A DNA stretch of 64,000 bases from Lutimaribacter saemankumensis (GCF_900100005.1 NZ_FNEB01000009.1:1-64000), one strand, 5' to 3'; shown: positions 45,632-54,304, counted from the stretch's first letter. Notes: a model not told the origin generated them from the letters alone. Made by a program: numbers and translations.

Positions 45632-47017
45632 ATGCTGCGCACCCTGTCTGGACGATTTCTGATCCTGACCATCATCTTCGTGATGCTGGCCGAGGTTCTG
45701 ATCTTTGTCCCGTCGATTGCGCGCTTTCGCGAAGATTACCTGCTCAGCCGATTGGAACGTGCGCAGATCGCCTCGCTTGCGCTTTTGGCCGATGACATGA
45801 TTTCACCCGACCTCGAAGAAGAGCTGCTGCGCAACGCCGAGGTTTATAACGTCGTGTTGCGCCGCAACGAAGCCCGGCAACTGATCCTGCAATCCCCGGT
45901 GCCGCAGCCCATTCATGCCACTTTCGATCTGCGCGATCCGCCCGCGATGGAACTGATCGGTGACGCGATGGCGCGGCTGTGGGATCGGGAGGCGCGTGTG
46001 ATCCGTGTCATCGGCAACCCGGTGCGCGAGGCCGGTCTGCTGATCGAGGTGACCATGGAAACCTCCGGCCTGCGCCTTGCCATGATCGACTATGGTCTGC
46101 GCATCCTGGCGCTGTCGGCCGTCATCTCGATCTTCACGGCGTCCCTGTTGTTCTTTTCCGTGCGGGCCCTGCTGGTCAAGCCGATCAAGGGCGTGGTCAG
46201 GGCAATGCAAAGCTATGCCGCCAACCCGGAAGACGCCCGCCGCATCCTGCAACCCAGCGCCCGCGTCACCGAACTGCGCGAGGCCGAAGAGGCGCTTGCA
46301 AAGATGGAAACCGAGCTGACCGGCGCGCTGAAACAGAAAGAGCGGCTGGCCCAGCTTGGCGGGGCGGTCGCCAAGATCAGCCACGACTTGCGCAACATCC
46401 TGACCTCGGCGCAGCTATTCGTCGATCGCATCGAGATGAGCGAAGATCCCGGCGTGCGCCGGATGGCGCCTAAGCTGGTCAACTCCATCACCCGCGCGGT
46501 GAACCTGACCGAATCCACCCTGGCATTCGGCAAGGCAGAGGAACCCCCGCCCAAGCTGACGCGGGTGGTGCTTGCCGATATCGTCGAGGACGTGCTGGAC
46601 AGCGAACGGCTGGCCATCGGGGACGATGTCGACATCTCGATGTCCGAAGACGTGCCCACCGGGATGATCGTCCGCGCCGACGCCGAGCAGCTTTATCGCG
46701 TTCTGTCGAACCTTGTGCGCAACGCGCGCCAGGCCATCGCGCAATCGGGCGAGGGCGGGGAAATCAGCGTCGCTGCCCATGAAGAGGACGGTGCCTGGGT
46801 GATCGAGGTGGCGGATACCGGACCCGGACTGCCCAAGAAGGCGCAGGAAAACCTGTTCACGCCGTTCCAGGGCGGCGCACGAAAAGGGGGCGCCGGGCTG
46901 GGGCTGGCGATCGCGGCCGAGCTGATCCGCGGACATGGCGGCATGGTAACGCTGGAGCGTACCGGCCCTGAGGGCACGGTTTTCCGCATCCGCCTGCCCA
47001 TGGGCGAGGCGGCCTGA
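45632..47017 (+). CDS. Orphan sensor histidine kinase
   Basis: 461 residues. Membrane segments at about 9-29 and 158-178 bracket a periplasmic sensor of about 125 residues. A HAMP-like stretch and coiled coil follow, then the phosphorylation site KISHDLRNIL (His251) and an ATPase domain with NLVRNARQAI, DTGPGLP and GGAGLGLAIA. No response regulator is next to it. It follows the MerA-like gene by 19 bp and may be co-transcribed. Confidence 0.92.
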   Translation: MLRTLSGRFLILTIIFVMLAEVLIFVPSIARFREDYLLSRLERAQIASLALLADDMISPDLEEELLRNAEVYNVVLRRNEARQLILQSPVPQPIHATFDLRDPPAMELIGDAMARLWDREARVIRVIGNPVREAGLLIEVTMETSGLRLAMIDYGLRILALSAVISIFTASLLFFSVRALLVKPIKGVVRAMQSYAANPEDARRILQPSARVTELREAEEALAKMETELTGALKQKERLAQLGGAVAKISHDLRNILTSAQLFVDRIEMSEDPGVRRMAPKLVNSITRAVNLTESTLAFGKAEEPPPKLTRVVLADIVEDVLDSERLAIGDDVDISMSEDVPTGMIVRADAEQLYRVLSNLVRNARQAIAQSGEGGEISVAAHEEDGAWVIEVADTGPGLPKKAQENLFTPFQGGARKGGAGLGLAIAAELIRGHGGMVTLERTGPEGTVFRIRLPMGEAA

Positions 47018-47131
47018 GCCTGCAACAGCCTGTTTCGATGCAGTGATTCACCACTTTCGTGCCATATTTGCGCCCCGAGTTGGCCTTTGTCCCCGGCAAT
47101 ATCGGGGTGCCCAGTTTGCGAGGAGGTCAAT

Positions 47132-47335
47132 ATGATCCTGGTACAAGCCCTGAGTCGCGGAATTATCGCATTTTTCGTCATCATGTCCCTTGGCATTGCC
47201 GGCATGATGGTACGCGATGGCGTGAACTTCGGGTCGATCGACGAGATCACGGCCTATCTGCCGGACCAGGACATCGAAGGCGCTGTGGACTCGTTCAAGG
47301 GCATGCTCCAGCGCCGGCTCAACGATCTGATGTAA
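47132..47335 (+). CDS. Small single-pass membrane protein, unknown
   Basis: 67 residues from the ATG at 47132, with a perfect AGGAGG at 47121-47126. One hydrophobic segment (ALSRGIIAFFVIMSLGIAGMMV) and a short polar tail with DEITAYLPDQDIEGAVDSFKGMLQRRLNDLM. Not recognised. Strong ribosome site and clean stop support a real gene; a 115-bp gap separates it from the kinase. Confidence 0.7.
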   Translation: MILVQALSRGIIAFFVIMSLGIAGMMVRDGVNFGSIDEITAYLPDQDIEGAVDSFKGMLQRRLNDLM

Positions 47336-47405
47336 GCCGCAAGCCGGGAATTGCCGTCCTGCCCAAGGGTTTTTCGGCCAACGGCAAAAAAACCGGAATT
47401 CGCCC

Positions 47406-47434
47406 TTGCAATGCCCCGCCGGGGGGGCTAAATC
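47406..47434 (+). promoter_or_regulatory. Promoter of tRNA-Arg
   Basis: TTGCAA (47406-47411), 17 bp, TAAATC (47429-47434), ending 10 bp before the tRNA 5' end. Confidence 0.6.
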
Positions 47435-47444
47435 CCGCCTCCAC

Positions 47445-47521
47445 GGACTGGTAGCTCAGTTGGATAGAGTACTTGACTACGAATCAAGGGGTCGGGGGTT
47501 CGAATCCTCCCCAGTCCGCCA
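47445..47521 (+). tRNA. tRNA-Arg(ACG)
   Basis: 77 nt including an encoded CCA. Acceptor GGACTGG pairs with CCAGTCC; the anticodon arm is CTTGA-CTACGAA-TCAAG with anticodon ACG (read as ICG, CGN arginine codons). The T arm has GGTTCGAATCC. Its last 15 nt serve as the attachment site of the downstream island, which restores the complete 3' end. Confidence 0.97.
47507..47521 (+). repeat. Attachment site attL (tRNA 3' end)
   Basis: CTCCCCAGTCCGCCA, the 3' end of tRNA-Arg with CCA, repeated exactly at 61392-61406. Confidence 0.9.
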
Positions 47522-47656
47522 TTTAATCCCAGTAAATATTTGTAAATAAAAAGAAAAATTGAAACATGGCGTGTCGTGTCCCCCGGGGTGTCCCCCATTA
47601 GGGCTCGTTCCCGCGTTACAGAGTGCACTTTTGTTCAAGACGCCAAGCTAATTGCA

Positions 47657-47923
47657 TCAGCTGATAAGTCCCTCGACTTCCTTCCCTTCGCGCACGAGCT
47701 CGTTGATGGCCTTTCGCATCTCGACGAGCTCCTGTGAGCGCAGGCCATGCTTATAGGCCGGGTTCTTTTTACCTGATCCATGGCCACCTCTAGCGCCGTG
47801 CATACGGCAGACAGCCCAACCAAACACAGCAGGAGCTTTGCAGCGCTGTCCGCTGCGCTTGGATTTCGCCCTGCATCTGGGCGCCATGTGAGCCCTGTGC
47901 ATAGGGTTGGTGTCAGCTTTCAC
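47657..47923 (-). CDS. Small HGGxR-type phage-associated protein
   Basis: 88 residues. CRAKSKRSGQRCKAPAVFGWAVCRMHGARGG holds three cysteines and a histidine in a likely metal-binding knuckle, followed by KKNPAYKHGLRS. Proteins of this type are common beside small-terminase genes of phages and integrated elements; the role is unknown. It overlaps the gene upstream by 11 bp, suggesting coupling. Met8 or Met13 are alternative starts. Confidence 0.7.
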   Translation of the reverse strand: MKADTNPMHRAHMAPRCRAKSKRSGQRCKAPAVFGWAVCRMHGARGGHGSGKKNPAYKHGLRSQELVEMRKAINELVREGKEVEGLIS

Positions 47924-48452
47924 CCTCGACCCTCCCCCCGTGCTGAACGTTTCCCACTATTGCTTGCCCACCGTCTTCCACATTGACGTGTTGGACGGTG
48001 ACCGTCTGCCTGCCGCCGTTGCGGTACTTCCGGAGCGCCTCCACCTGGGCGGCATAGGTGCGCGCCAGTTTGTTGTAGCCGGTGTAGTGGGCCTGTACCT
48101 GTGGAAGTGTCTCTGTGCCTGCCAGCCACCGGGCCGAGCGGATCATCGCCACATGCGTTGCGGCCATCTGGACGACCAGCATTCGCTCCACGGCATCGCG
48201 TGGCTCAAGATCCTTGATGATCGACAGCATAAACTGTCGCTCGTCTTCGCCCGGATGCTCATCACTGGCTTCTCGGTTCTTCAGCGTCTTCAGGCAGTGC
48301 CTCGTCAATGCCTCTGCCTGCTTATCGTCGGATGTGTTGAAGATTTCCATCAGCGCGGCCTCATGTGGCACCACGACCTTCTGTCCACCTTCTGGTGTGC
48401 CATTGAAGGTCACACCTGCTTTCGTGTTGGCTTTTTCGGGTGGCTTGCTCAT
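47913..48452 (-). CDS. Phage-island conserved protein, unknown
   Basis: 179 residues from the ATG at 48452 (MSKPPEKANTKAGV); the frame is open upstream but lacks a matching start. Mostly helical middle (ERMLVVQMAATHVAMIRSARWL, TGYNKLARTYAAQVEALRKYRNGG) and a C-terminal tail HVNVEDGGQAIVGNV that recurs in phage-related proteins of alphaproteobacteria, as far as I recall. Function unknown. First of a two-gene unit with the HGGxR protein. Confidence 0.7.
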   Translation of the reverse strand: MSKPPEKANTKAGVTFNGTPEGGQKVVVPHEAALMEIFNTSDDKQAEALTRHCLKTLKNREASDEHPGEDERQFMLSIIKDLEPRDAVERMLVVQMAATHVAMIRSARWLAGTETLPQVQAHYTGYNKLARTYAAQVEALRKYRNGGRQTVTVQHVNVEDGGQAIVGNVQHGGRVEGES

Positions 48453-48842
48453 GGCCTCTAGTCCTGCCTGATTGGGGTAAAATAATACCACAAAAGACTG
48501 GAGCGCCAAAGTAAGAGTCTCCGCGCCTGCAAACTGTGCAGGTAACCACGGAGGTCTGCTTTGAAGACAGATCCGGTCATCCGAGCGATTTGGTCTGATG
48601 ACTGTTGCGGCCCTAGAGTTGACGTTCGGCATCCGCCGTCTTCGAGGGCCACAGTTTTCGCGTCAGCCGCGGCCATTCAGTAAAAAAACCTCTTGATACG
48701 ACCATCTTGTCAGGTATCTCTGACTTCAAAGTGCAGGCCACTTCAGGAATGTCGGCTAGACTTGTTTAGTCGAAGCGCAGAGCACAGTGTCTTGCAGGCA
48801 CGAGCAGTTTCTTTGTGCAAACCCCATGGAGTAAACGTTAAA
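48453..48842. other. 390-bp region without a supported gene
   Basis: Divergent spacer between the phage-like pair and the GT-C-like gene. It contains a CCTGCA/TGCAGG inverted repeat near 48527-48543 and lower GC than the flanks. Short frames here have no recognisable content. Promoters for both sides should lie here, but none was clear. Confidence 0.5.
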
Positions 48843-50177
48843 ATGGTGCCGCAATTAAAAGTCTTTAGTAGTTACATGGTAACGTTTGTAGTTATTGCGT
48901 GTGCTTTTTGGATGGCCTCTTTTGGATTTTTTTTCGATTTTTTTCGAGTCGAAGACGCCAATGTACTATTCAATAGGTCGAACTACACCGATCTGCCGCC
49001 GTTTTTCTATTATCAAGGCTACGCATCGATTCCGGCGCAGCTCGTGGCGCACATTGTGGCCGGAACACTTCCTGTATTTCAGTCTTTTATCTACATATTT
49101 TCGGCTTTAGTCATTTTTTGCTACATGAGCGTTTTATTGCTCCGGGCAACGGGATTTAGCCCTTTCGCTCTGCTATCGATTGGTGTTGTTTTCCTTTTTG
49201 GCAGGACCTTCGTTTATAATCTTACCTACAGCTTGTGGCCAAGCGCGATGGTATTGAGTCTTTTCGGATACCTCGCGCTGCGGGAGGATCGAGGACTTAA
49301 GTCGAACGAAGCAACCATTGCCTGCTTTCTGTCGCTTGCATCGCCTCTTTCACTGTTTTCAGCCATTCCCATATACGTCGTCGCTCTGAAATCGAGAACG
49401 GTGCCATCCATACTTGCCGCATTGGCGTCTGTATTGGCCTATCCAATCCTTATAGAACACGGGGGAAGAGGTGGGGCTGAACAACTCATCTCGACATTAA
49501 GCTCGAACTTCCAGATCATATCGCAGTCACCGAGCTTAATTTTTCCGGTTTTGCTCGACGGGTTTGCTGTGGAGAGATCGTTTTGGGCTATATTATTTGG
49601 TGCAACGCAATCCTTCGCCTTGATCTCAACGATCCTGATACCTCTACTTTACATTGCTGGGTTTCGATGCAAGCCAATAGAGGACTTAGTTCCTTTTGCG
49701 GTGGGATGTTTATGTATATTTGTTCTCGCTATAGCGTCAAGAAACCTTGGAGACAGGCCACCAGCGTTTCGGTACTACTTTCCGAGCGTTATTTTCTTTG
49801 GCGCAGTGCTGGCTCAAGTGAAGATCAATTTTCCACAATCTATTCTTCGTCTCTGTGGTTCGGTAGTCTTGGTATTTTGGACTTTTGAAACGACCTCTAT
49901 GATGGCTGATCGGGGACTCGATAATTTTTTCGCATTAACTGAGTTTAAATACAATAAATCAAAATTATTTGGCGAAGGTACTGCTTTTTTCACGATAAAC
50001 AACTACAATAGGCCACGGTCCCAATTCTACATTGCTCTCGGTAACGGTACCTTTTCAGGAGACTATTGCACACAATATGGGCGAGGTTTGGAATTTGACT
50101 TCCAAATATTCTGCAGTGGCTCAAATGTTATTTTATTCTCATTGGATGGCGGCATCGTCAATGTCCTTCGTCCCTAG
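48843..50177 (+). CDS. Multi-pass membrane protein, GT-C glycosyltransferase-like
   Basis: 444 residues from the ATG at 48843; the frame is open further upstream without good start. About ten to eleven hydrophobic segments. After the first segment comes FFRVEDANVLFNRSNY with acidic Glu37-Asp38, the place where GT-C enzymes carry their catalytic acidic motif in the first periplasmic loop. The ending is a small soluble C-terminal tail. Codon use is AT-rich (many TTT, TTA, ATA), unlike the host. It lies next to, and convergent with, the polyprenyl-phosphate arabinose operon, so an arabinosyl- or related transferase using that lipid is the best guess. Fold is inferred, not proven. Confidence 0.6.
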   Translation: MVPQLKVFSSYMVTFVVIACAFWMASFGFFFDFFRVEDANVLFNRSNYTDLPPFFYYQGYASIPAQLVAHIVAGTLPVFQSFIYIFSALVIFCYMSVLLLRATGFSPFALLSIGVVFLFGRTFVYNLTYSLWPSAMVLSLFGYLALREDRGLKSNEATIACFLSLASPLSLFSAIPIYVVALKSRTVPSILAALASVLAYPILIEHGGRGGAEQLISTLSSNFQIISQSPSLIFPVLLDGFAVERSFWAILFGATQSFALISTILIPLLYIAGFRCKPIEDLVPFAVGCLCIFVLAIASRNLGDRPPAFRYYFPSVIFFGAVLAQVKINFPQSILRLCGSVVLVFWTFETTSMMADRGLDNFFALTEFKYNKSKLFGEGTAFFTINNYNRPRSQFYIALGNGTFSGDYCTQYGRGLEFDFQIFCSGSNVILFSLDGGIVNVLRP

Positions 50178-50398
50178 GTTTGGCAAATGTTAAAGCACAC
50201 TTTTCTTTTTGATGCACTTAACCAAATACGGCCAAGAACGAATAAGGAATCGGACGATCGTTCCATATGTGCTTAGAATGAAGCAGCCGTCTTAGTTCTC
50301 CAAGCCAAACGGAGAAATAAGAAAATAGTAGATAAGGACGAGCACCAAATAGAGAAATGAAAGCACAATTCCTTATGTTCATGTAAGCGGTAAGGGTC

Positions 50399-51136
50399 TC
50401 ATATCTTCATCCTCTTGAAAATGCTCTCCGGAATGTTTCTAATGAACAGCATGATCATTCGCCAGACTGGGCGCGCGTAAATCACGTCCTTTTTTCGTTC
50501 GACTGCACGTGCAATGGTGTCTGCCACCTCGCGCGGATCAGCGGTCAACTTGGCTGGCAAGTCCATTCCTTCAGTCATCTGTGTTGCTACGAAGCCAGGG
50601 AGCACAGTCACGACATGAACGCCGCGCTTAGATAGCCGGTTGCGCAAGCCAGAGAGGAAGGCCGTGAAGCCTGCCTTTGCCGATCCGTAGACATAGTTCG
50701 TGGCACGCCCACGTTCGCCGGCAACTGAACTGACACCAACAAGGGTTCCGTTACCGCGTTCTTCGAAGCTGTTGGCGAGAACTGCCATAATGCTGGCCGG
50801 TCCTTCATAATTGCTCCGCATCACGCGCACGGCGGCTGCGATATCACGTTCGTTCACTGCTTGTTGGCCCATCAGGCCAACTGCGCAAACCGCAACCATC
50901 GGCAGTTTAGGAAGACCCATAACAAAGGCTTCATGCGTTTCTGTCGCCAAAGCATCGAACTCATGAAGTGTGACTGGTACTGCATATCGCAACTCTATGT
51001 CGGCCTTGTCAGGGTCAAGGGTAGAGGCGTTGCGAGCGGCCAACTGCACCGCGTAACCAAGCGATGCAAACTTGTGGGCCACGGCCTTACCGATATCGGA
51101 TCGCGCACCAAGGATGAGCACCAAGGGTTTTGTCAT
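50399..51136 (-). CDS. DprE2-like SDR (decaprenylphosphoryl-2-keto-ribose reductase)
   Basis: 245 residues. NAD-binding GARSDIGKAVAHKFA at about 10-24 and catalytic SSVAG...YVYGSAKAGF (Tyr and Lys at about 150-154) show a working SDR. With its DprE1-like partner it would reduce the 2-keto intermediate to polyprenyl-phosphoryl-D-arabinose. The C-terminus is basic/hydrophobic (PVWRMIMLFIRNIPESIFKRMKI), as in DprE2 proteins. It is last in the four-gene operon and overlaps the DprE1-like gene by 4 bp. The 221-bp AT-rich gap after it holds no gene. Confidence 0.85.
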   Translation of the reverse strand: MTKPLVLILGARSDIGKAVAHKFASLGYAVQLAARNASTLDPDKADIELRYAVPVTLHEFDALATETHEAFVMGLPKLPMVAVCAVGLMGQQAVNERDIAAAVRVMRSNYEGPASIMAVLANSFEERGNGTLVGVSSVAGERGRATNYVYGSAKAGFTAFLSGLRNRLSKRGVHVVTVLPGFVATQMTEGMDLPAKLTADPREVADTIARAVERKKDVIYARPVWRMIMLFIRNIPESIFKRMKI

Positions 51137-52458
51137 AGGTCCAGCCTTTCTGATTGCGCCGATTGGAAGAGGGTTGCGAGCCCTTGGCTCTTGCGTTGGG
51201 CTTTGAAACCATCGACCCGAGGATCCGAAGCACGCAGCGTGGCAGCAGTCATTCGACTGTCCTTGGCAAGATAAAAGCGGCCGCCATGGTCGACCGTGAT
51301 CTTGTCGAGACGTTCAAGCAAGGCGAGGGATTTAGCATTAACTGGAAAGTCTAGCGCCAACGTATAGCCTTCCATCGGGAATGAGAAGGCACTGTTCTGT
51401 TTGCCAAACCGCTTGAGCACCGCAAGGAACGAGCCAGCCCCAGCCTTGGACGTCTCAGTGAGGAGCGCGGTCAGCCCAGCCTCGGCTTGCTGCAACGGCA
51501 ATGCGCACTGGAACTGCGCGAAGCCTTTGCGACCGTAAATACGGTTCCAGCCTAAGATCGCGTCGAGCGGATAGAAATAGCTGTCCCAGTCGACCAGTTG
51601 CTCACCCTTTTTTCGAGCTCCGGCCCAGTAGTAGAGACTGTTAAAGACGCGCACGATTAAGCCATTCAGAGTGAATGCTGGGAAGTCGAGCGGAATGGAT
51701 AGCTTTCGCTTGGACTTGATATTGAAAGATGCGCACGCTTGCACCGATGGTAGATCACTGCACTCTGCATGCTCACCGAGCATTACAAGAGAGCGTCCAA
51801 GGTTGCCGCCCGCCCCAAGACAATCAATCCAAGCCACCGAATAAGTCGCATCCTGCGCCGCCTCAAAGGCCGCCATTGCCGACTGGAGATTTGGCGCTGC
51901 GATCGTTGTTTGCCGGATCCAAGCCGTTTCGACGGGGCGTAGTCGGATGGCCGCGCGCAGGATGATGCCAGTGAGCCCCATACCGCCCAATGTATGATCG
52001 AAGAGAGTAGCATCTTCTTCCCGGGAGCATCGGCGTATTTCACCATCGGCCCCCATGATATCGATCCAGTCGACGCAAGCGCGGAAACTGCCATCTTTGT
52101 GATGGTTCTTGCCATGGACGTCAGCTGCAATGGCGCCGCCAATCGTTACAAACTTCGTACCTGGCGTGACCCTCGGGAACCAGCCGCGAGGCAGGAAGGC
52201 TGCAATGATATCGCCGAGAAGAACACCCGCCTCAGCCACCAGTTGACCGGTGTCTGGGTCGAAGGCGATCATGCGGTTAAAGTGCTGCGTCTCTATGGTG
52301 GCCGACGTGTTAATGGCGCTGTCGCCATAGGCACGGCCATTGCCGCGGGCGACAAGGTGCGGCTCGGAGAGGACCAGGTCCCGCAGCGCGTCCACGCTGC
52401 GCGGCCGATATGTCCGTGCGTCCAGCACTGGATATCGGCCCCAGCCCGAGAGCTTCAT
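51133..52458 (-). CDS. DprE1-like FAD-dependent decaprenylphosphoryl-ribose oxidase
   Basis: 441 residues from the ATG at 52458 (overlaps gtrA stop, ATGA). FAD-binding ARGNGRAYGDSAIN (about 37-50), GGAIAADVHGKNHHKDGSF (about 107-125) and the active-site lysine Lys399 in YLAKDSR are kept. The residue equal to Mycobacterium tuberculosis Cys387 (31 before that lysine) is Ala368, in LALDFP. The enzyme would oxidise polyprenyl-phosphoribose at C2. Covalent benzothiazinone inhibitors need that cysteine, so it should be insensitive to them. Sequence is complete. Confidence 0.9.
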   Translation of the reverse strand: MKLSGWGRYPVLDARTYRPRSVDALRDLVLSEPHLVARGNGRAYGDSAINTSATIETQHFNRMIAFDPDTGQLVAEAGVLLGDIIAAFLPRGWFPRVTPGTKFVTIGGAIAADVHGKNHHKDGSFRACVDWIDIMGADGEIRRCSREEDATLFDHTLGGMGLTGIILRAAIRLRPVETAWIRQTTIAAPNLQSAMAAFEAAQDATYSVAWIDCLGAGGNLGRSLVMLGEHAECSDLPSVQACASFNIKSKRKLSIPLDFPAFTLNGLIVRVFNSLYYWAGARKKGEQLVDWDSYFYPLDAILGWNRIYGRKGFAQFQCALPLQQAEAGLTALLTETSKAGAGSFLAVLKRFGKQNSAFSFPMEGYTLALDFPVNAKSLALLERLDKITVDHGGRFYLAKDSRMTAATLRASDPRVDGFKAQRKSQGLATLFQSAQSERLDL

Positions 52459-52877
52459 GAGGACGCCCCCAATTGCCGGTCTGTAAATACGAAGCGCCGA
52501 TCGAGGTTGTACTTTATGACATAGCCGACCGAGAGCCCGAGGATCGCTCCCAACTCGCGCATCATATCCGTCTGCCAAATAAGCCATAAGGCAGTTTCGG
52601 TACCCCAGAAGATCGCTGTCGTGACAAGCCCCATGGCTGTGTAGAGCGAGAACTTTCGGCTGTGGTTTTTCACGCCGGCCTCTACGTCGTAAAATATCCA
52701 ACGTTTATCGAGCGCATACTTTATGACGAGCCCGACAACGGTTCCTGCACCAACCGCTAAGGCAAAGTGGAAGCCAGTTTCCCCAAACCGCAATATGGCC
52801 CGCTGGGTCGCAAGATTCACGATCATCGCAACCACTGCAAAGGCCGCATAGCGCAGAATAAGCATCTGGAGCGTCAT
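52455..52877 (-). CDS. GtrA-family membrane protein
   Basis: 140 residues from the ATG at 52877 (overlaps the ubiA-fusion stop). Four membrane segments with the GtrA pattern RYAAFAVVAMIVNLATQRAIL, VGLVIKYALDKRWIF and VGYVIKYNLDRRFVFTD. GtrA proteins help flip or stabilise polyprenyl-phosphate sugars; the mycobacterial homologue Rv3789 belongs to the arabinose pathway. Position inside this operon supports that role. Confidence 0.88.
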   Translation of the reverse strand: MTLQMLILRYAAFAVVAMIVNLATQRAILRFGETGFHFALAVGAGTVVGLVIKYALDKRWIFYDVEAGVKNHSRKFSLYTAMGLVTTAIFWGTETALWLIWQTDMMRELGAILGLSVGYVIKYNLDRRFVFTDRQLGASS

Positions 52878-54304
52878 GCCAACGCTCCTGCCAAAGTAAA
52901 GCCCAGAATGATCAGCATGCATATTTGGCTGATGCGGTCCTTTGCTGCGTACACCACTGGATCGTCATGCATATCGCCACGGTGGGTCACCATCACGGTG
53001 TGTGTGATCCAGTAAAGCAAGACTGCGCAGACGCCCCATAGCGCTTGTGGATATCTATAGAGTTCCACCACGGCAGGGGAGTTGACGTAGAGTATCATAA
53101 CCAGCACCGAAACGTAGCCTGCACCGATCGCTATCATAGAGATGATCGGGAGGTCTTCCACGTGGTATCCGCGCCCACTGGCCTTCAGATTCCCTCGCTT
53201 GGCGCTGTCGATCAGCTCAGCTTGACGTTTGACGGCCGCAAGCGACAGGAAGAAGAAAACCGAGAATGCAAGTAGCCAGATCGACAGCGTAATGCCTGTG
53301 GCGGCCCCGCCTGCAATAATCCGGATGGTATAGAGCCCTGCCAGTACGCATATATCGATAACGAGCGCACGTTTAAAATACAGGGAATAGGCCATTGTCA
53401 GAAAGTAATAGATGACCATCGCCAGAAAGAAGACTGGGCTTATGCCGATCGCAAGGGTGCCACCCAGAATGAGCAGGCCTGCCGCCATCCAAGTGCCATG
53501 GGCAATCGGGAGGCTGCCTGAGGCGAAGGGGCGCATTCTCTTGCGCGGGTGAGCGCGATCCGCGGCGAGATCGAGAAGGTCATTCAGTACGTAGACGCTT
53601 GAGGCCACGAGGCTGAAGCAAACGAAGGCGAGCAGCGTCAAGAGGAAGGTCTGGTTGTCCAACTGATGCGCTGCCAGCATAGGCAAAAAGACGAGAATAT
53701 TTTTCAGCCACTGATGTGGGCGCACCGCCTTGATGTAGGGCTTAAACGATTTGGTATCGGTAACAAGGTGCTCGGCATTCTCGCAAACGTCCTCGGCCTT
53801 TCGCCGCAGGCTATCCGAGGCATTGACGGTGATGGCCTTCGCCGATCGTTGCCACACCGGTATATCCGCCTTGGCGTCGCCCATATAGGCAAAGCCCTTG
53901 GGGCCGAACCTCTCTTCGAGGAACAGCGCTTTATTGTCACCTTTCAGATTCAGCTTGCCGTCAGAGCCATGCACTTCGTCGAAGATGCCAAGTTGCGCGG
54001 CAATAGCGTCCGCGAAATCACGGTCGCTTGCCGTCACAAGCGCTGTCTTTCCTCCGGACTCACGCCAAGCCTGGACAAAGGCGATTACCTCTTTATCAAA
54101 TGGGAGGGTATCCGTTTCTACCGCAGATGTGATCGCGAGATATCGTTTGAGGGAGGCCCGACCATCGGTCAGCGCCGCGACAGACAGGAATGGGCTGCGC
54201 CAGTCCCTAGCAAACGCGGACCAGAAGCTTTCAAAGAGCATGTCACTCCGAAGCAGAGTCCCGTCCAGATCGACGATAAGGATTTCATGGGTTTCAGAAG
54301 GCAA
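52874..54304 (-). CDS. HAD-UbiA fusion: polyprenyl-phosphate phosphoribosyltransferase with phosphatase domain
   Basis: 476 residues. N-terminal HAD phosphatase (about 1-190): VDLDGTLLRSD with nucleophile Asp, TASDRDFA and GDAKADIP. C-terminal UbiA domain (about 195-476): eight to nine membrane segments, first acidic motif NDLLDLAADRAHPRKRMRP (about 240-258) and a second region after DICVLAGLYTIRI. The first motif is that of decaprenyl-phosphate 5-phosphoribosyltransferases (Rv3806c type), not quinone prenyltransferases. One protein would thus make and dephosphorylate polyprenyl-phosphoribose. It is first in the operon. Confidence 0.88.
   Translation of the reverse strand: MPSETHEILIVDLDGTLLRSDMLFESFWSAFARDWRSPFLSVAALTDGRASLKRYLAITSAVETDTLPFDKEVIAFVQAWRESGGKTALVTASDRDFADAIAAQLGIFDEVHGSDGKLNLKGDNKALFLEERFGPKGFAYMGDAKADIPVWQRSAKAITVNASDSLRRKAEDVCENAEHLVTDTKSFKPYIKAVRPHQWLKNILVFLPMLAAHQLDNQTFLLTLLAFVCFSLVASSVYVLNDLLDLAADRAHPRKRMRPFASGSLPIAHGTWMAAGLLILGGTLAIGISPVFFLAMVIYYFLTMAYSLYFKRALVIDICVLAGLYTIRIIAGGAATGITLSIWLLAFSVFFFLSLAAVKRQAELIDSAKRGNLKASGRGYHVEDLPIISMIAIGAGYVSVLVMILYVNSPAVVELYRYPQALWGVCAVLLYWITHTVMVTHRGDMHDDPVVYAAKDRISQICMLIILGFTLAGALA

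Noticed and set aside
43360-45675. 771-codon minus-strand open frame
   Set aside because: It is antisense to the TVP38 and MerA-like genes; composition is that of a shadow frame.
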